A stretch of 34,621 nt of DNA. Origin: CAYUJH01 sp964394585. Lineage in GTDB: Bacteria > Bacteroidota > Bacteroidia > Cytophagales > Flammeovirgaceae. The stretch is taken from the NCBI GenBank assembly GCA_964394585.1, contig CAYMYI010000036.1:1-34621 (forward strand), written 5' to 3'. Positions 15,993 through 30,900 of this stretch are shown here, piece by piece; positions within the stretch are counted from its first letter, which is position 1, and every line of letters begins with the position of its first letter. The notes below the pieces were generated by a model that saw nothing but the letters and a program-made list of their open reading frames with translations, did not search any database and was not told the origin of the DNA. Both the position numbers and the translations under genes were made by a program.

Positions 15993-18900
15993 ATGAAAGC
16001 GAATTTTCTATCACTTGTAATAACATTTACATTTTGCTTTATTTCTATCCATGCTATGGGGCAAAAAACATGGATTGGAGGGAATTCTTTGAACTCATGG
16101 GCTGATGCTTCAAATTGGAGTCCTACCGGAGTACCTGGGCCTACAGATGATGTGGTGTTTAATGCTTCCAGTGTAAATAATTGTAATATTATTGGTCTTA
16201 CTATCAATGTTAATAGTATTACAATTGATGCAACTTTTACTAATTCTATATCACAATCGAGTTCAGCGGTAACGGTAGCATCAGATTTTATACAACATGG
16301 AGGAAATTATGGACTAAATAGCATTGTATTTAATAACTCTTTTATAGTGAATGGAAACTTTACCTTAACAGGTGGAACTTTTTCGGGTGGATTTACCGAT
16401 GTAAACACTGTAACAATCGCCAATACGATGACTATTTCGGGAGGTACTTTTGAGCAAAACGTTTCTCCAATTTCAACAACCGATTTTATTCAAAATGGGG
16501 GGGTATTCGATGGTGGAAATAGAGACATTGCTGTTAATGGCAACTTTGAACTAGAAAATACATCAACCTTTACTTCTACCTCTAGCACACTTACCATTCA
16601 AGATGCTTTTAATGTTCTAAATCCTGACCCTACATTCAATCATAACTCGGGCACTGTTGAGTTTGTAGGTAGTGGAACCTCCACCGTGTTATCGTTTATC
16701 GATTTAGATTTTAATAACGTAGTTTCTGCAAAAACAACCTCCTCAGGGTTATTACTATTTCTTCCTCTTACTTCTCAATTTATTAATATTGAAGGAGACT
16801 TATCCATAAACAACGGAAGGGTTTCAGGAGGGGCGAGCATGAATGGCAACACCTCAGCGGTTTCCATTAGTTCTAGTTTTCCTGATGTTTGGCTTTCCGG
16901 TGGACGTTTGCGTTTTAGGGGAGATGGCAGCCCAAGCACACAATCGTTGGTAATTACCGGCACAAACTACGGCTGTATCGATGCTGAAATTATTATTAAT
17001 GGAGATTTAGTAGTCAATTTCAATTCGGATGTTATTGCTGATAATTCAAATATTCGGCTTGAAAATGGCGCCATTCATACTACAAATTTGTTAACCATCG
17101 GCGATGGTGTCTTCATTTTAACTCAGCCTGGTAATACAGAAGATTACATTCAAGGGCGCATTCGAAAAATAGGGCAAACGCCTTTCACATTTCCCGTAGG
17201 GCACTCTAGCTTGCCAGCCTCACAACGGTATCAACCTATTAGCATTTCCGATCCCGGCACAAATCCTACTGATGCTTTTACAGCAGAATTTATTCCTTCG
17301 GCACCTTCAAACCCCAACACCTTTGCTACACAAGCAGGCATTGGCAATCAGTTAGTTAAAGTATTTGGAACTGGGTATTGGAGTTTAGAAAGAACAAGTG
17401 GAACGGCAACACCGGACGTAAGACTTAGTTGGAATGGAAATTTAACAATTCCCTCGGGTGCCGGACTTACCAGTAACTTAGTAGTTGCAGGCTGGAATGG
17501 TACAGCCTGGGAAAATCATGGTCAAACTAATTTTAGTGGGGACGAAACAACAGGAGAAATCACTAATGCAAGTAGCGCTGTTGCGCCAATCACGTCGATT
17601 AGTAATTATCAATTATTTGCTGTCGGTTTAAGCGATACAGGTGTTCGATATTGGGTAGGCAAAAACAGCAGTGCCCCCTACCATTGGGATGACCCTGACA
17701 ACTGGAGCGTAGTAAGTGGAGGCGATGGCGGTTTTGCAGCACCTACTAGTGTGAATCAAGTGATTTTTGATGGAATAGATGCCCAAGCGGATAATCCATG
17801 TACCATTAATACGAATGTAAATATTACTGAATGGGACATCACCGCAGGGTACTCAGGCACTATTACACAAGGAGGAGCAACTACCATTAATGTTGGAAAT
17901 GGCGGGTACGCTCAAGCAGGAGGTACTTTTGTAGGTTCAGGGGCTAGTTTTACTACAGGCGGAGGGACTTCGGGTAACTTTGAGGTTACCGGCGGTATAT
18001 TCACATTGAGCAATGGCACGTTTATCACCAATTACGCTGCCACTGTTTCAGGGACTTCCGACCTTACGCTTACTTCAGGGAACTGGTTTGCGAAAGGAAA
18101 TACAACCATCAGCAATACTGGTATCTACTCTACCAATAATGGCATCGTAATTTTTGACGGCAATGTAGAACAAGATGTTACAGCCCCTTCTTTCCACAAC
18201 GTGGAAGTTAATAAAACGGGTTCAGGATTAGATGATGATATAAACTTTACAGGAACCTTAGTCATTAATGGTGATTTAGTGCTTACAGATGGTGTTTGGG
18301 ACGATGGTAATATAGATTTGAAAGGTAATTTAACTGTCGGAGCAAATGCTTTAACAGCCGCTTCCGCCGCAAGTCTGACATTATCAGGTGCAGGTGATCA
18401 AACCATTAGCTCTAATAGAGCTGATTGGTTAGCTAAGAGCTTGAATATAAATAAACCGGCAGGAGATGTGATTTTGGCAGGAACTCACCCCCTCTTATTA
18501 GATAATTCAAATCTAACATTAGCGGCAACAAATAGCGCTAATATTAGAACTTCCGCTTCGAATTTACTTGTCATTGATGATAATGTAACTGTTATATTAG
18601 AAGCAGGAAACACAGGCTTTGTAGATGGTCCCATGCAAAAAATAGGCGACGACCCGTTCTTATTTCCCATTGGAGATGCATCAGGCGCGACAGCCGACCA
18701 TGGCTACCACCCTATTTCAATAGGCAATGATGGAGCCAATATCAATACGTTTACAGCAAGTTACACTGTAGGAACTCCTACCGATGCCAGCAATATGGCT
18801 CCCGGTGCATCGCCAGTAGTGAGTATCCACCAAGATAGTTATTGGACACTTACGCGTAATGCCGGGAGTTCTAACGTACCCGTAACGCTTGGTTGGTCAG

Positions 18901-21900
18901 GCAGTAATTTCCCATTAGCTAGCCTTTCCGATGTTGCTGTGGCAGGTTACTCGGCAAGCGGTTGGGTAAATCATGGTAGAACAGGTGTTACAGGCACAAC
19001 CACCGCCGGCACCGTAACTAGCAATAATACGCCAGTGGCTATTGCGCTTGCCACCGCTACTCCCTACCAATTTGCACTCGGATATGTTGATTCTGGCAAC
19101 CGCTACTGGAGAACTGCAGCCGTAGATAACAACTGGGATAACCCAAATAATTGGTCGTTAACCTCAGCTGCAGGCTCATCGGTAGGTGCTACTGTCCCCA
19201 ACAATACGCATGATGTCTTTTTTACAGGGGGAAATGTTGCCTGTAACCTTAGTAGCAACGTAAACATCAAAGGATTAACCATAAATGGATATGCCGGTAC
19301 GATCACCCAAGGCACTAACGATATTACAATCGGTGTAACAGGATTTACTCAAAGTACAGGCACTTTTAGTGGAGGTGATAATCCTATCACGCTGAATGGC
19401 GATTTCACCTTAAATAGTGGTGGCACGTTTACTAAAACGACAGGCGATCCCGTACGATTCAACGAAGACATTTTATTAAATGGAGGAAATTTCTCAGTAC
19501 TCGATATAGAAGTATATAAAGATTTTACCGTTGCAGGAACCTTTACAGGTACTAACTTCATCCATACCGGTACATTTACCTCTGTTGGAAGCGATGCAAG
19601 TACTGTTAGTATTAATACGACATCTTTATCGTTCAACCATGTAATCATTCAAAAAAATGATGGAGTAAACTTCAACCTTGCAGGTACTCAACAAGCTATA
19701 GTAAATGGAGGATTCGCCATTGCTGATGGCATTTGGAATAATGGTAGTCTTCGTGTACAAGGTTCGGTTACGCTTGCTACAAATATGGATGCTACCGGTA
19801 GTACCGGCTCGCTAACTTTTCAAGGAGGAAACCCACAAACTATCACGGCTACCAATGGAACAGCATTCAATAAAAATATTGTACTCAATAAATCTGCGAA
19901 TGATGTTACCCTTTCGGGCAATTTGATACTCGACCAAAACGGGCAGACTGTTACGTTTATTTCAGGAGATATTGTTACAAGTGCAGGAAACCTTTTGAGC
20001 TTAGAGGCGAACACCTCGGTAAGTGGCGCATCAAATAGTAGCCACGTGAATGGCCCAATGAGAAAAACGGGAGCTACTTCTTTCAGTTTCCCGGTAGGCG
20101 ATGGAACCACCCTGCAACAAATCACTATCGCACCTTCAGGTAGCGCAACATATCAGGCCGCTTTTGATGATACTGACCTATTTGTTGATGCGGCAACTTC
20201 ATTAAGCGCTCCATTAAGCGGATTATACACCAACGGAAATCCTTCTTGGCAAATCTCTAAAATTAGTGGCGCAGATGCAGCTATTACGCTCCCCTGGATG
20301 AGTGCCTTCTGCTCGCCGGGAACCACTATTTTCGGTGGTTTAAGTGATGTAGTAATTGCGCGATATAATACAGGTTCTTCTCGGTGGGAAAATGTAACCC
20401 CTGCCGCTACGCATACAGGCAATGTAACTTCATCAGGAACTGTAACCTCTTCATTAACATCTATTCCAAGTGTAGTAGAGAATTATGCCGTAGCCAGCAT
20501 TGCCGATTTACAACACTACCACTGGTTAGGCACCACCAATGCTAATTGGAACGAGCTTAACAACTGGTCGTACAGCTCGGGAGGTTGTGAAGGAGTTGCC
20601 TCACTGCCCGACAACAACGATCTCATCATTTTTGATGGTGGTGGAAACAATCCTTTAAATCTTACACAAAATATTGATGTATTGGGAGTTGACATCGAGA
20701 GCACATTTACTTCAACTATTAATTTCAGCACGTTCGATGTAACTGTGGGAACAGATGACTTCACGCAAGCAGGGGGTACTGTAAATGGCGGTAGTGGTAC
20801 TGTTACATTTGCAGACGACTTTACTATTGCAGGAGGAACTTTTAATGCGACTAGCGGTACTACAAACCTAACAGGCGATTTGAATTACAACGGAGGGACT
20901 TTCAATCATTCTAATGGCACTTTAGAATTGAATGGATCGGCTGATCAAACGCTAAATTTAACCGCAGGCGCACTTACGCTTTATAACTTCATCATCAACA
21001 ATAGTGGTACTGGTACCGATAACGAAATCCGAATTAATTCTAACCTACTCCAAGCGAATAACGATGTTCAAATTAATGATGGACATTGGGTAAGTGGCGA
21101 TATTCACTTAAGAAACGACTTTAGTATTGGTGCTTCTGCTTCTGATGGGCAAGGCAGTAACGCAACGCTCACTTTCAATGGAAATGCCTCTCAAAACATC
21201 AACCTTACTGGAGGAATCGATAAGTTGGATGCTAGTATTGTAGTAGATAAAGCCGGTGGTATTTTAGATACCTCATCAAGTCTTACCTTGGATGGAACCA
21301 ACCAAGATTTCACTATCAATAACGGCACTTTTGAACTTGAGAACACACATCAATTTCAATTAGGAGGAAACCTTATTGTGAACGGAGGTACATTCCGTTT
21401 CGATGGTGCTACCACTACGACTTCGCTTACTTTCATCGGTAATGGCAACCAAACTGTACAAGGTGCTGGCACTTCAGTACGAGCCTACAATCTGAATATT
21501 AATAAGACTGGAGGCACACTTACCATCGAGCGTGATGTAGAAGTGAGTAACAATATGGCTTTTACAGGTGGAGATGTAACCCTAGATGGTGGCAACTTAC
21601 ATATAGATGGAACGCTTGACATGACCGATGGGAACATTACGCTCACCTCAGGAAATATTCTACTTGGCTTGAATGGCACTCTTGCCAACGAGTCGAACTC
21701 AAACCGCATTCAAGGATCGGGCGGATATGTTGAAGCTACTCCCAATTTCACTACCTCAGGCGCTAAAACCGATATTGCAGGATTGGGCATTAGCATTACT
21801 TCTACCAATATTTTAGGAGCAACTACTATCCGCAGAGGGCATGAAGCTCAAATTGGTGAGAACCCCGAAAACCATCCAAGTATTTTCCGTTATTTTGATA

Positions 21901-24900
21901 TTGAGCCTACGAACAACACCGGACTTAATGCTTCATTATCATTTGAATATTTTGATGGGGAACTAAACAGCCAATCAGAAACTGATTTTGTATTGTGGTC
22001 ATCTGACTTACCTACGGTCTCTAACTTATGGATGAAAGAGAATAGTAGTTTGAATACAGGAACGAACACGTTAGAGGTCAGCGGGGTCAACGAAATTAAA
22101 GACCGATGGACGATTAGCAACCTCACTACGAATTTTCTCAATAAAATACCACCTGAAATTGACATTGATGGCGATGCTTCGTATGTACTGAATGAAACGT
22201 TTTCCATTTCTTCAATTTTTGGAGCAACTACTAAAATAGTAGATGATAATGTAACCATTGCCGATGCAGATAACCCTGAGATTGAGAGAATAACAATCAC
22301 ATTAAATGCTCCTGCGCCTGTAGAATCGCTTTCCATTTCAGGTACATTACCCGCTAGTATTACCGCAACGCCATACAATAGCGGCACAGGAGTATTAGTA
22401 TTAAATGGTACTCCTACGGCTTCGTTAAGTGATTTTACAGACGCATTGAAACTGATTCGGTATAGTGGTGATGCCACGCTAACAGGCTCGGTTCGCGAAA
22501 TAACGTTTGTAGCACATGATGGCACCTTCGATAGTCAGAATAATGTAAAGACTGAGGTAACTGTTTCTACGGGAATTGGTGCAGGTTTTGCAAATTATTT
22601 ACAATTCGACGGCGCAAACGATTATGTAAATATCCCCACAGCACCTTTTGCCGGTTTAACTTCAGGTACTATCGAAATGTGGGTGCGCACTTCTACCGAC
22701 ATCACTTCGCTACAAACTATTTTGGGCGCGGCATCAGCTACGAGCAGTTTACGCATTTTCATTCAAAGCGGAACTTTCCGATACGACATTGGTGGTACTA
22801 TCGCTACAAGTACAGCAATCGCCACTAGTACTTGGTATCATCTTGCCATAGTACATGATGGAACCAACACCGAAATATATATCAATGGAAATGCGCAAGG
22901 GACTGCTACCAACCCCGGCTTTTTTAGTAGCGTAACAGGGGGAATTAACACCCTCACCTTAGGAGCTTTTAACAATGGCACTCCTTCTCAATATTTTAAT
23001 GGGGCAATTGATGAAGTTCGAATTTGGAACACCAATCGCTCAGGAGATATTCAAGCTTTTCAGTATAGTCAAGTTCCTGAAAGCAATCCCGATTTAGTGG
23101 CATATTGGACCTTTGACCGAGAAATCCTTGCCGTAACTTGCCCACAGGTAATCGATAACAAAGGTGTAGCCCACGGAGAATTATTACCTAATCCGGCAAC
23201 ATCAGATGCTCCTCAGTATGCTTCGGCTATTTTGATTCCTAACTCTGCCACAGCCATTACCGACCAACGCAACGTTCCGGTCGGCACACCCTATTCCTTT
23301 ACTTTTAATACCAATGCATTTAGTGCTTCAGAGCCTACGGTAACCTATCGAGCATTTCTGATAAATGGGGGAACAGAAACGGAACTTCCTACTGGTTGGC
23401 TAAGTTTCAATGCGACGACACGTACACTCAGTGGAACTCCTACAATCGTTGGTGAGTATCGGGTACGCATTCAAGCTGAGCAAGCAGGCACCGAAGCTTC
23501 TGATGTATTTTCGATTGTTGTGGGAGCCCCTAATATTGAAGTGCGGCAGACAGCACCTTCTGCCATAACATTTTCTTCCAGCGATGATCTTGACTTTGGC
23601 AATGTACAAACTGCAGACCCGGCTAACGCTACACATACGCTCCAAATTCGCAATGCAGGTAATTTACCACTGAATTTTACAGGAGGATGTCCGAATACCA
23701 TTGCAGAATCAATCACCATCACCGGAACTAATGCCAGCGACTTTAGCTTCTCTCCTAGCCCATTAATCGGTTCATCCACACTAGCTCCTTCTGCCAATTA
23801 TGGATTCGACATTATTTTCAATCCGTCCGGTCCTGGTCTCCGAAATGCTACGCTTACTATTGTAACTGACGACCCTGACACAGGTACCTTCACATTGAAC
23901 TTAAGAGGAAATGGTATTGAACCTGAAATCAATCTAAGAGGTAGCGATGGGGTTGCTACTCCTCAAAACATTACCAACTTTACTACTCCCACAACTGCTG
24001 AATACACCGATCTAGGAGATGTTTTAGTAAGTGGTAGCCGAACATTTACCTTTACTATCGAAAATGTTGCAACAGGCGTTACCGCGGGTGATTTGGAAAT
24101 TACACTTCCTTCGTTCTCAGCAGGAAATGGGGAAAACGAGTTTAGCATTGATGCCACTAGTACAAGTACACCAATAAACAACGGAAGTTCCACTACTTTT
24201 ACCATTACCTTTACCCCCATAAACAATGGTGCCGAAACAGCTACTGTGAGTATTCCTAATAATGACGCTGATGAAGGTAGTATCACGTTTGTAGTTGGGG
24301 CAAGAGGAGTAACCGCCCCTATCATAGATTTAGATGTTAGTGCCGGAGGCAACGATTTTACAGCCAACTCGTTTGAAGGCAATACTGTAAATATTGTTGA
24401 TGTTTCAGATCTATCTATCACAGACCCCGATAATACCACGCTTACAGGAATCCAAATTCAACTCAATAGCCCTCAAGTAGGCGAAAGTATTTCTGCGAAC
24501 CCATCCTTACCAGCAGGAATAACAGGAAGCTATAATTCGACCACCGGTGAGTTTAACTTAAGTGGTACGGCATCCATATCCGATTATATCACAGCACTGG
24601 AAAGATTAGAATACAACGGTTTCCCCGGACTACTTCCTGCATTCAGTACGCGCACCATCACATTTCAAGCAAACGATGGAACTTTCGATGGAAATATTGC
24701 AACGACTACCATTAACATCACTGAAATAATTTCAGCAGGTTTTGGACAAGGGTTATCGTTTGATGGCGACGATTATGTAAACTTTTCAGAGCATGCATCA
24801 GGTTTTGCTTCTCATGGGCAAGGAACTATTGAAGCATGGATCAAAGTGCCAACTTCTGCAACCAACACGCATGTAATCTTTGCTGCTTCAGACTCTACAC

Positions 24901-27900
24901 GCGCTGGCGATGAACTTCGCTTAATGGTAGAAGATAATAAGTTAACCTACCGCCTCAGAAATAATAACGAAAGTAATGATGACGTAACAAAATATCATTC
25001 TGATGTAATTATCAATGATGACAATTGGCATCATGTAGCTATTACGCATACCAGCGGTGGCGACACCCGAATGTATGTAGATGGTGCATTACAAACGACC
25101 GAAGAAAGTAGAGATCAAGGTTTCTTTGGCAACATCACCGTAGGTATTAATCATATTGCATTAGGTAGAAATGTGGATACTTCTAACCCAGAAGGTGAAT
25201 GGTTTTTTAATGGCATCATAGATGAGGTTCGTATTTGGAGCGTTGTAAAAACCGCAGCACAGATCAGTGAGGGTAGTCGCACACAGCTTTTAGGCAACGA
25301 ACCAAACTTACTTGCATATTGGAATTTTGATGAAGAAGGAACGTGCTACCAAGTACTCGATTTTGCAGGGACTCGGCATGGGTTTATAGGTACTACAGGA
25401 GCAACATTACCTCAGTTTGTGAATACCAATGGCCCTACCAATGGAATCTCGGAAGGCATTGCCATTCCGCATAAACCATCATTGGCTACTATTGGTGCGC
25501 CTTTCTCATATACTCCAAATCTATCCAATGCTTTTGAGGGTTCGTTAGGAGCTTCGTATACAGTAGCATATTTAGGGGCTCCTTCGGCTTGGCTTACTTT
25601 TAACCCTACTACAGGTGAACTTTCCAGTGCCGCGGGGCCATCCCCTACCGATGCAGGTATACTCAAAGTAGCCATAACTGGTACAGTAAGTGGGTTTACC
25701 GCCACCGATGTCTTTACGCTAGAAGTAGGAGAACCTGCCATAGAATTAACGGCTACTGCTACTCCTACCGAACTGATTAACGATAATACCCCTGGGCCGT
25801 CAAATTCTCCGAGTATCACCAATAGTACAAGCTTCGGAAATGTAGGCATTGGAGTTACCCAATCGTTTACCTACACGATACGCAATACAGGGTCGCGAAC
25901 CCTAATTTTATCCGGTACCGGATGCAGTCCTTCCACTCCTCCTGCGGAATCGTTTAAATTAAGTGGTCCTCAAGCAACTGATTTTACTATCAATCTTGCA
26001 GGTACTGTGCCGTCTTTAGCTCCCAATAGCACTACTACGTTTGAGGTTTCGTTTACCCCAACTGCCAATGGTACCCGCGAAGCCACCTTAACATTTGAGA
26101 GCAATATCGGCACATTTGAATTTTCACTTGCAGGCATTGGCACTAATCCGGGTATCAATGTAGAAGCAAGTAATGGTGCGGCAATTGCCAACGCGAGTTC
26201 TACCCCTTCTACAACCAACCTTACCGATTTTGGCAATGTGGTAACAGGTAGTATTGAATATGCATATCGCATTGTAAACACCGGAAGCGTTCCACTAAAC
26301 CTCACAGGAACCCCCAACTTAGTCCTAATTACTGGCACTCATGCTACGGATTTCTCTGTAACGCAACAACCAACTTCACCAATTATTGGTGGTGGCGATA
26401 GCGAATTTAGAATTCAGTTTACACCCGGAGGTTTGGGTGAGCGCTTTGCCACGGTTACCATTCCAAACGATGACCCCGGCGAAAACCCATATGTATTTAA
26501 CATCAAAGGGCAAGGTGCTTTTATCGATATTGATGTTGCCGGAAATAGTTTACCTATTGTTTCAGGCGCTACTACTACCAGCACAGAAAATTATACCAAT
26601 TTCGGTGTGGTAGGTGTTCTTTCAGGTACACAAGACCGTGCCTTTAACATTCAAAACAGTGGTAGTGGTTCTTTAGTAATATCAAGTATAAATATTACAC
26701 CGAATGTAGGAACGAATGCCGGGGAGTTTACGACTCCTTCTTTGGCAACTACAATCCCGCCAGGAGGAAATACCAGTTTTATAGTTACGTTTAATCCCGA
26801 TGCCGTAGGAACCCGTTCTGCCATTGTAACCATAACCAGCAATGACCCGGATGAGGGTTCCTTCAATTTTACGATTGAAGGAACAGGAGCCAACCCTGAA
26901 ATTATGGTAAGAGGCGATGGAAATGATATTGTTAACGGTAGTACAACACCTACTGCTACTAACCTTACAAATTTTGGAAGTGCACTCATTACAGGAGGTA
27001 GCGTTATACGATCTTTTCAAATTGTAAATACCGGCAATGCGAAGTTTAGTCTTACAAATACACCTCCTAATTTTGTTACGATATCAGGGCCGGATGCCGG
27101 AGAGTTCAGTGTTATTGCGCAGCCTAATGATGATGAAATCCTCGGAGGAGGTTCAGAAAACTTCCTAATACAGTTTTCACCTACATCGGCAGGGGTAAAA
27201 AATGCTACGATTGAAATTGCCAACGATGTAAACACCAACTACACTTTCGCTATACAAGGCAACGGTTCAGATGTTGCGCAACCTGACATTAGCGTAGAAA
27301 AATCGGGAACGGCTATTCCCGAAGGCTCTCCAGCACCTATTTCTAGCAGCCCATTATTTTTCGGATTTGCAGACGTTGCCGGAGGTAGCATTACTAAAAC
27401 CTATACAATTAAAAATACTGGAACTGCCGATTTAAATCTAACGGGTGCCCCTATCATAGAAATCGGAGGAACTCATGCAAGTGATTTTTCGGTTGGAGCA
27501 CCTCCTACAACTCCGATTCCTTCTGGAGGTTCTTCTACATTTACCATCGTTTTCGACCCCTCTGCCTCTGATATCCGTCAGGCATCTATCAGAATTGCAA
27601 GCAATGATTCAAATGTTCCTCTGTATATATTTGGTATTGCCGGTTTTGGCGGAGTAGATCCTACACCCGCAGACGATATTGTAAGCGTTCTAGAAGAAAC
27701 ACCTACCGATATTGATATTTTAGCGAACGATACAGACCCTAATGGAGAAACCCTCATTATTACGAATGTATCTATCATTACCCCCCCTTCTTCGGGTGTA
27801 GCAGCAGTTGATGTATCGGGTGGTGTCATACGCTACACCCCACAAATAGATTTTAATGGAAGCGATGCTATCACTTACCAAGTCTGTAACTCTTTAGGAC

Positions 27901-30900
27901 TATGCGCTACAGCCACCATCAATATCACTGTAAGCCCTGATTCAGATGCTCCTGTCGCTGTAAACGATTCTTATGAAATTCCTGCCGGTGAAACGGCCCT
28001 TCTCAATGTACAGCAAAACGACGTAGACCCTGATAACACTGGGCTTAATACCATAATCATTACACTACCTGAAAATGGTAGTGCTGTAGTACAGTCAGGA
28101 AAGGCTATCCTTTATACACCAAGTAGTGGTTTTACGGGAGAAGACAGACTCACATATGAAGTATGCAATGGCGCTTCCTTATGCGACCAAGCCAGCGTAA
28201 TTATCAATGTATTTGATGGCCTCATTGCTCGCAATGATGAGGTTTCTATTCAAGAAGATGAAATCAAAGAAATCTTTGTATTAGGGAACGATGAAGATCC
28301 TGCGGGAAATCCTTTAAGAGTATCCATCAACCGCTTACCTTCCCACGGCGATATCCGCATTACAAGCGCTCAAACCATTGTATATATTCCCGAAGCTGAG
28401 TTTTTCGGAGAAACTACATTTAGCTATCAAATTTGTAACCCTGATAATAAATGCGATACGGCAACAGTTTTTATACAAATTTCAGAAATTAACGATTCCC
28501 CAGTGGTGGCAAGCGAACGTGTGGAACTACCCGAAGACTCTTCTATTTCTGTAGAGCCACTTCAAAACGATGCTGATCCCGAAGGCGAAACACTCACTTT
28601 GCGCATCCTGCAACAACCGGCGCATGGGAGCGTCATTCGCTCAAATAACCTCTTTACCTACACTCCCGATGCAGATTTCTTCGGCGTTGACACCTTGTAC
28701 TATGAAGTATGCGATCCGCAACAAGCATGTAGCCAAACATTTATCGTATTCAATGTTACTCCGGTAAATGATCCGCCTATTGCGGTGGACGATGTAGTCG
28801 AGATAGATGAATTATTTGAAGTAATAGATGTATTGGCAAATGATATTGAAACGGATGGAGAACCTCTTACCATCACGATTTTAGAGCATCCTTCATCAGG
28901 TATAGCATCGGTAAATGGTAACATCATATTATACCTACCTAGAGGAAACACTTCAGAAGGCACCTACACACTACGATATCAAATTTGTGATACTACAAAC
29001 TTATGCTCTGAAGCAGTAGTAACACTTAATGTAACACCTTTCAATGAACCTCCTGCAACGCAAAACTTAGAAGTGATCACTACCGAAGAAACACCTATAG
29101 AGATTAACTTATTAGCCGTAAGTATTGATCCTGAAGGAGCTGGCCTCTCACTATCATTAACTTTAGGTGCTACCAACGGAATTACCTTACTTGCTGGCGG
29201 TGTTTTAACGTACACGCCTTTAGAAGGATTTACCGGGGTAGAAACGTTATTTTATACCGCTTGCGACCCTGCTAACGCTTGTAGTACTTCCTCAATCAAA
29301 ATTAATGTGAATCCTTCTGATGGATCGCCTGTTGCAATAAACGATATTGTAGAAAATGCATTTGCAGGCAACCCAATTAATATTGATGTACTAGCCAACG
29401 ATTTTGATCCTACCGATGATCCACTACAAGTTTCCTTAGTTAGCAACCCATTACATGGCGAGATACAAAGTATTAACGGTGGAATTATTACCTACTTACC
29501 ACAGGCAGGATATATCGGCAATGACTCACTACGCTATCAAATTTGTGACCCCACCAATTTGTGCGATACCGCTTTAGTGAGAATTAAAGTCAATCCAATC
29601 ACAGCAGCGCCAATTGCTCAAAACGACGAGGTTATCATTAACGAAGACGAAGAAGTAGTAATTGATGTACAAGCGAATGATTCTGACCCCGATATGGACA
29701 TATTAGTTACTTCGTTGGTGCGTAGTCCTTCGCATGGTCGCTTTACTATTTTAAATAATGATAGCATTCTATATCAACCTAATGAAAACTTTGCAGGGTT
29801 CGATGTATTTACATACCAAGTATGCGACCCGAGTAACCAATGCGCTACGGCTACGGTGCAGGTACAAGTAAATCCGGTGAATGATGCGCCTTTTGCAAAC
29901 GACGACTTCGAATTCACTACACAAGGCACCCAATTTTCATTCAACCCAAGGATAAACGATAGCGACCCTGAAAACGACCCGCTTACTCTAAGTATTATAG
30001 CCGACCCTAGCGAAGGATTTGCTTTTATTACATCGGATGGTAGGATTTCTTACGACCCCGACGATACATTCATTGGAGTAGATGAAATACAGTATCGGAT
30101 TTGCGATACAGGAGGACTATGTGCTTCAGCTACAGTATTTATTACCGTTTCGCCTCTTACCGGTCCACCAATTGCCCAAAACGACCGGGTTTCTACCGAC
30201 GAGGATACACCGTCATTGGCTTTCTTCCCCCTAAACAACGATCGTGATCCGGATGGAGAAAACATGACAGCAAGTATCATCGAACAACCTCAAAACGGAA
30301 TTATTGAGGCGGCAGGAGTCAACCGATTTATCTATATTCCTAATGAAAATCACTTCGGTAATGATCAGGCATCTTACCAAGTCTGCGATATACAAGGTGA
30401 TTGCGATACCGCTTCCATCTTTTTCACTATTAAGCCTGTAAATGATGCACCAATTGCCGTCGATGATATTTTCAATGCAGATGATCGTACCGATATTTTC
30501 TTGCCGCTGGATAATGATATTGACCCCGACCAAGAAAAAAGCCTTTTAAGGTTCACTGTGCTTGAAAATGAAAATGGCAGACTAGGAAACTTAGGCAACG
30601 TCAAAGTATCTGGGCAAATAATCGCCTACAATCCGTTTACAGGGGCAGAAGGCGTTGATTTGCTTACCTATGTAATTTGCGATAGCGAAAACTTATGTGA
30701 CACTGCGCAAATAAGAATAAATGTAAGTATACCATTGAATCCACCCATTGCCTCAAGCGATAGCCTAACCGCTGATGTAGACGAAGCACTTGAAATCGTA
30801 GGACGTAATTTGTTACTCAATGATTTTGATGAAGATGACAACCTCGATTCACTCAGTATAGAAATAGCTTTACCACCTACTAGTGGAGGAACTGCCTTTA

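Noticed and set aside
21890..22525. 211-codon open frame on the - strand inside the giant gene
   Set aside because: It is the antisense shadow of a well-supported coding frame, with low-complexity Ser/Val-rich translation and no recognisable domain or start signal. The same applies to the other - strand frames within 15993-31367.
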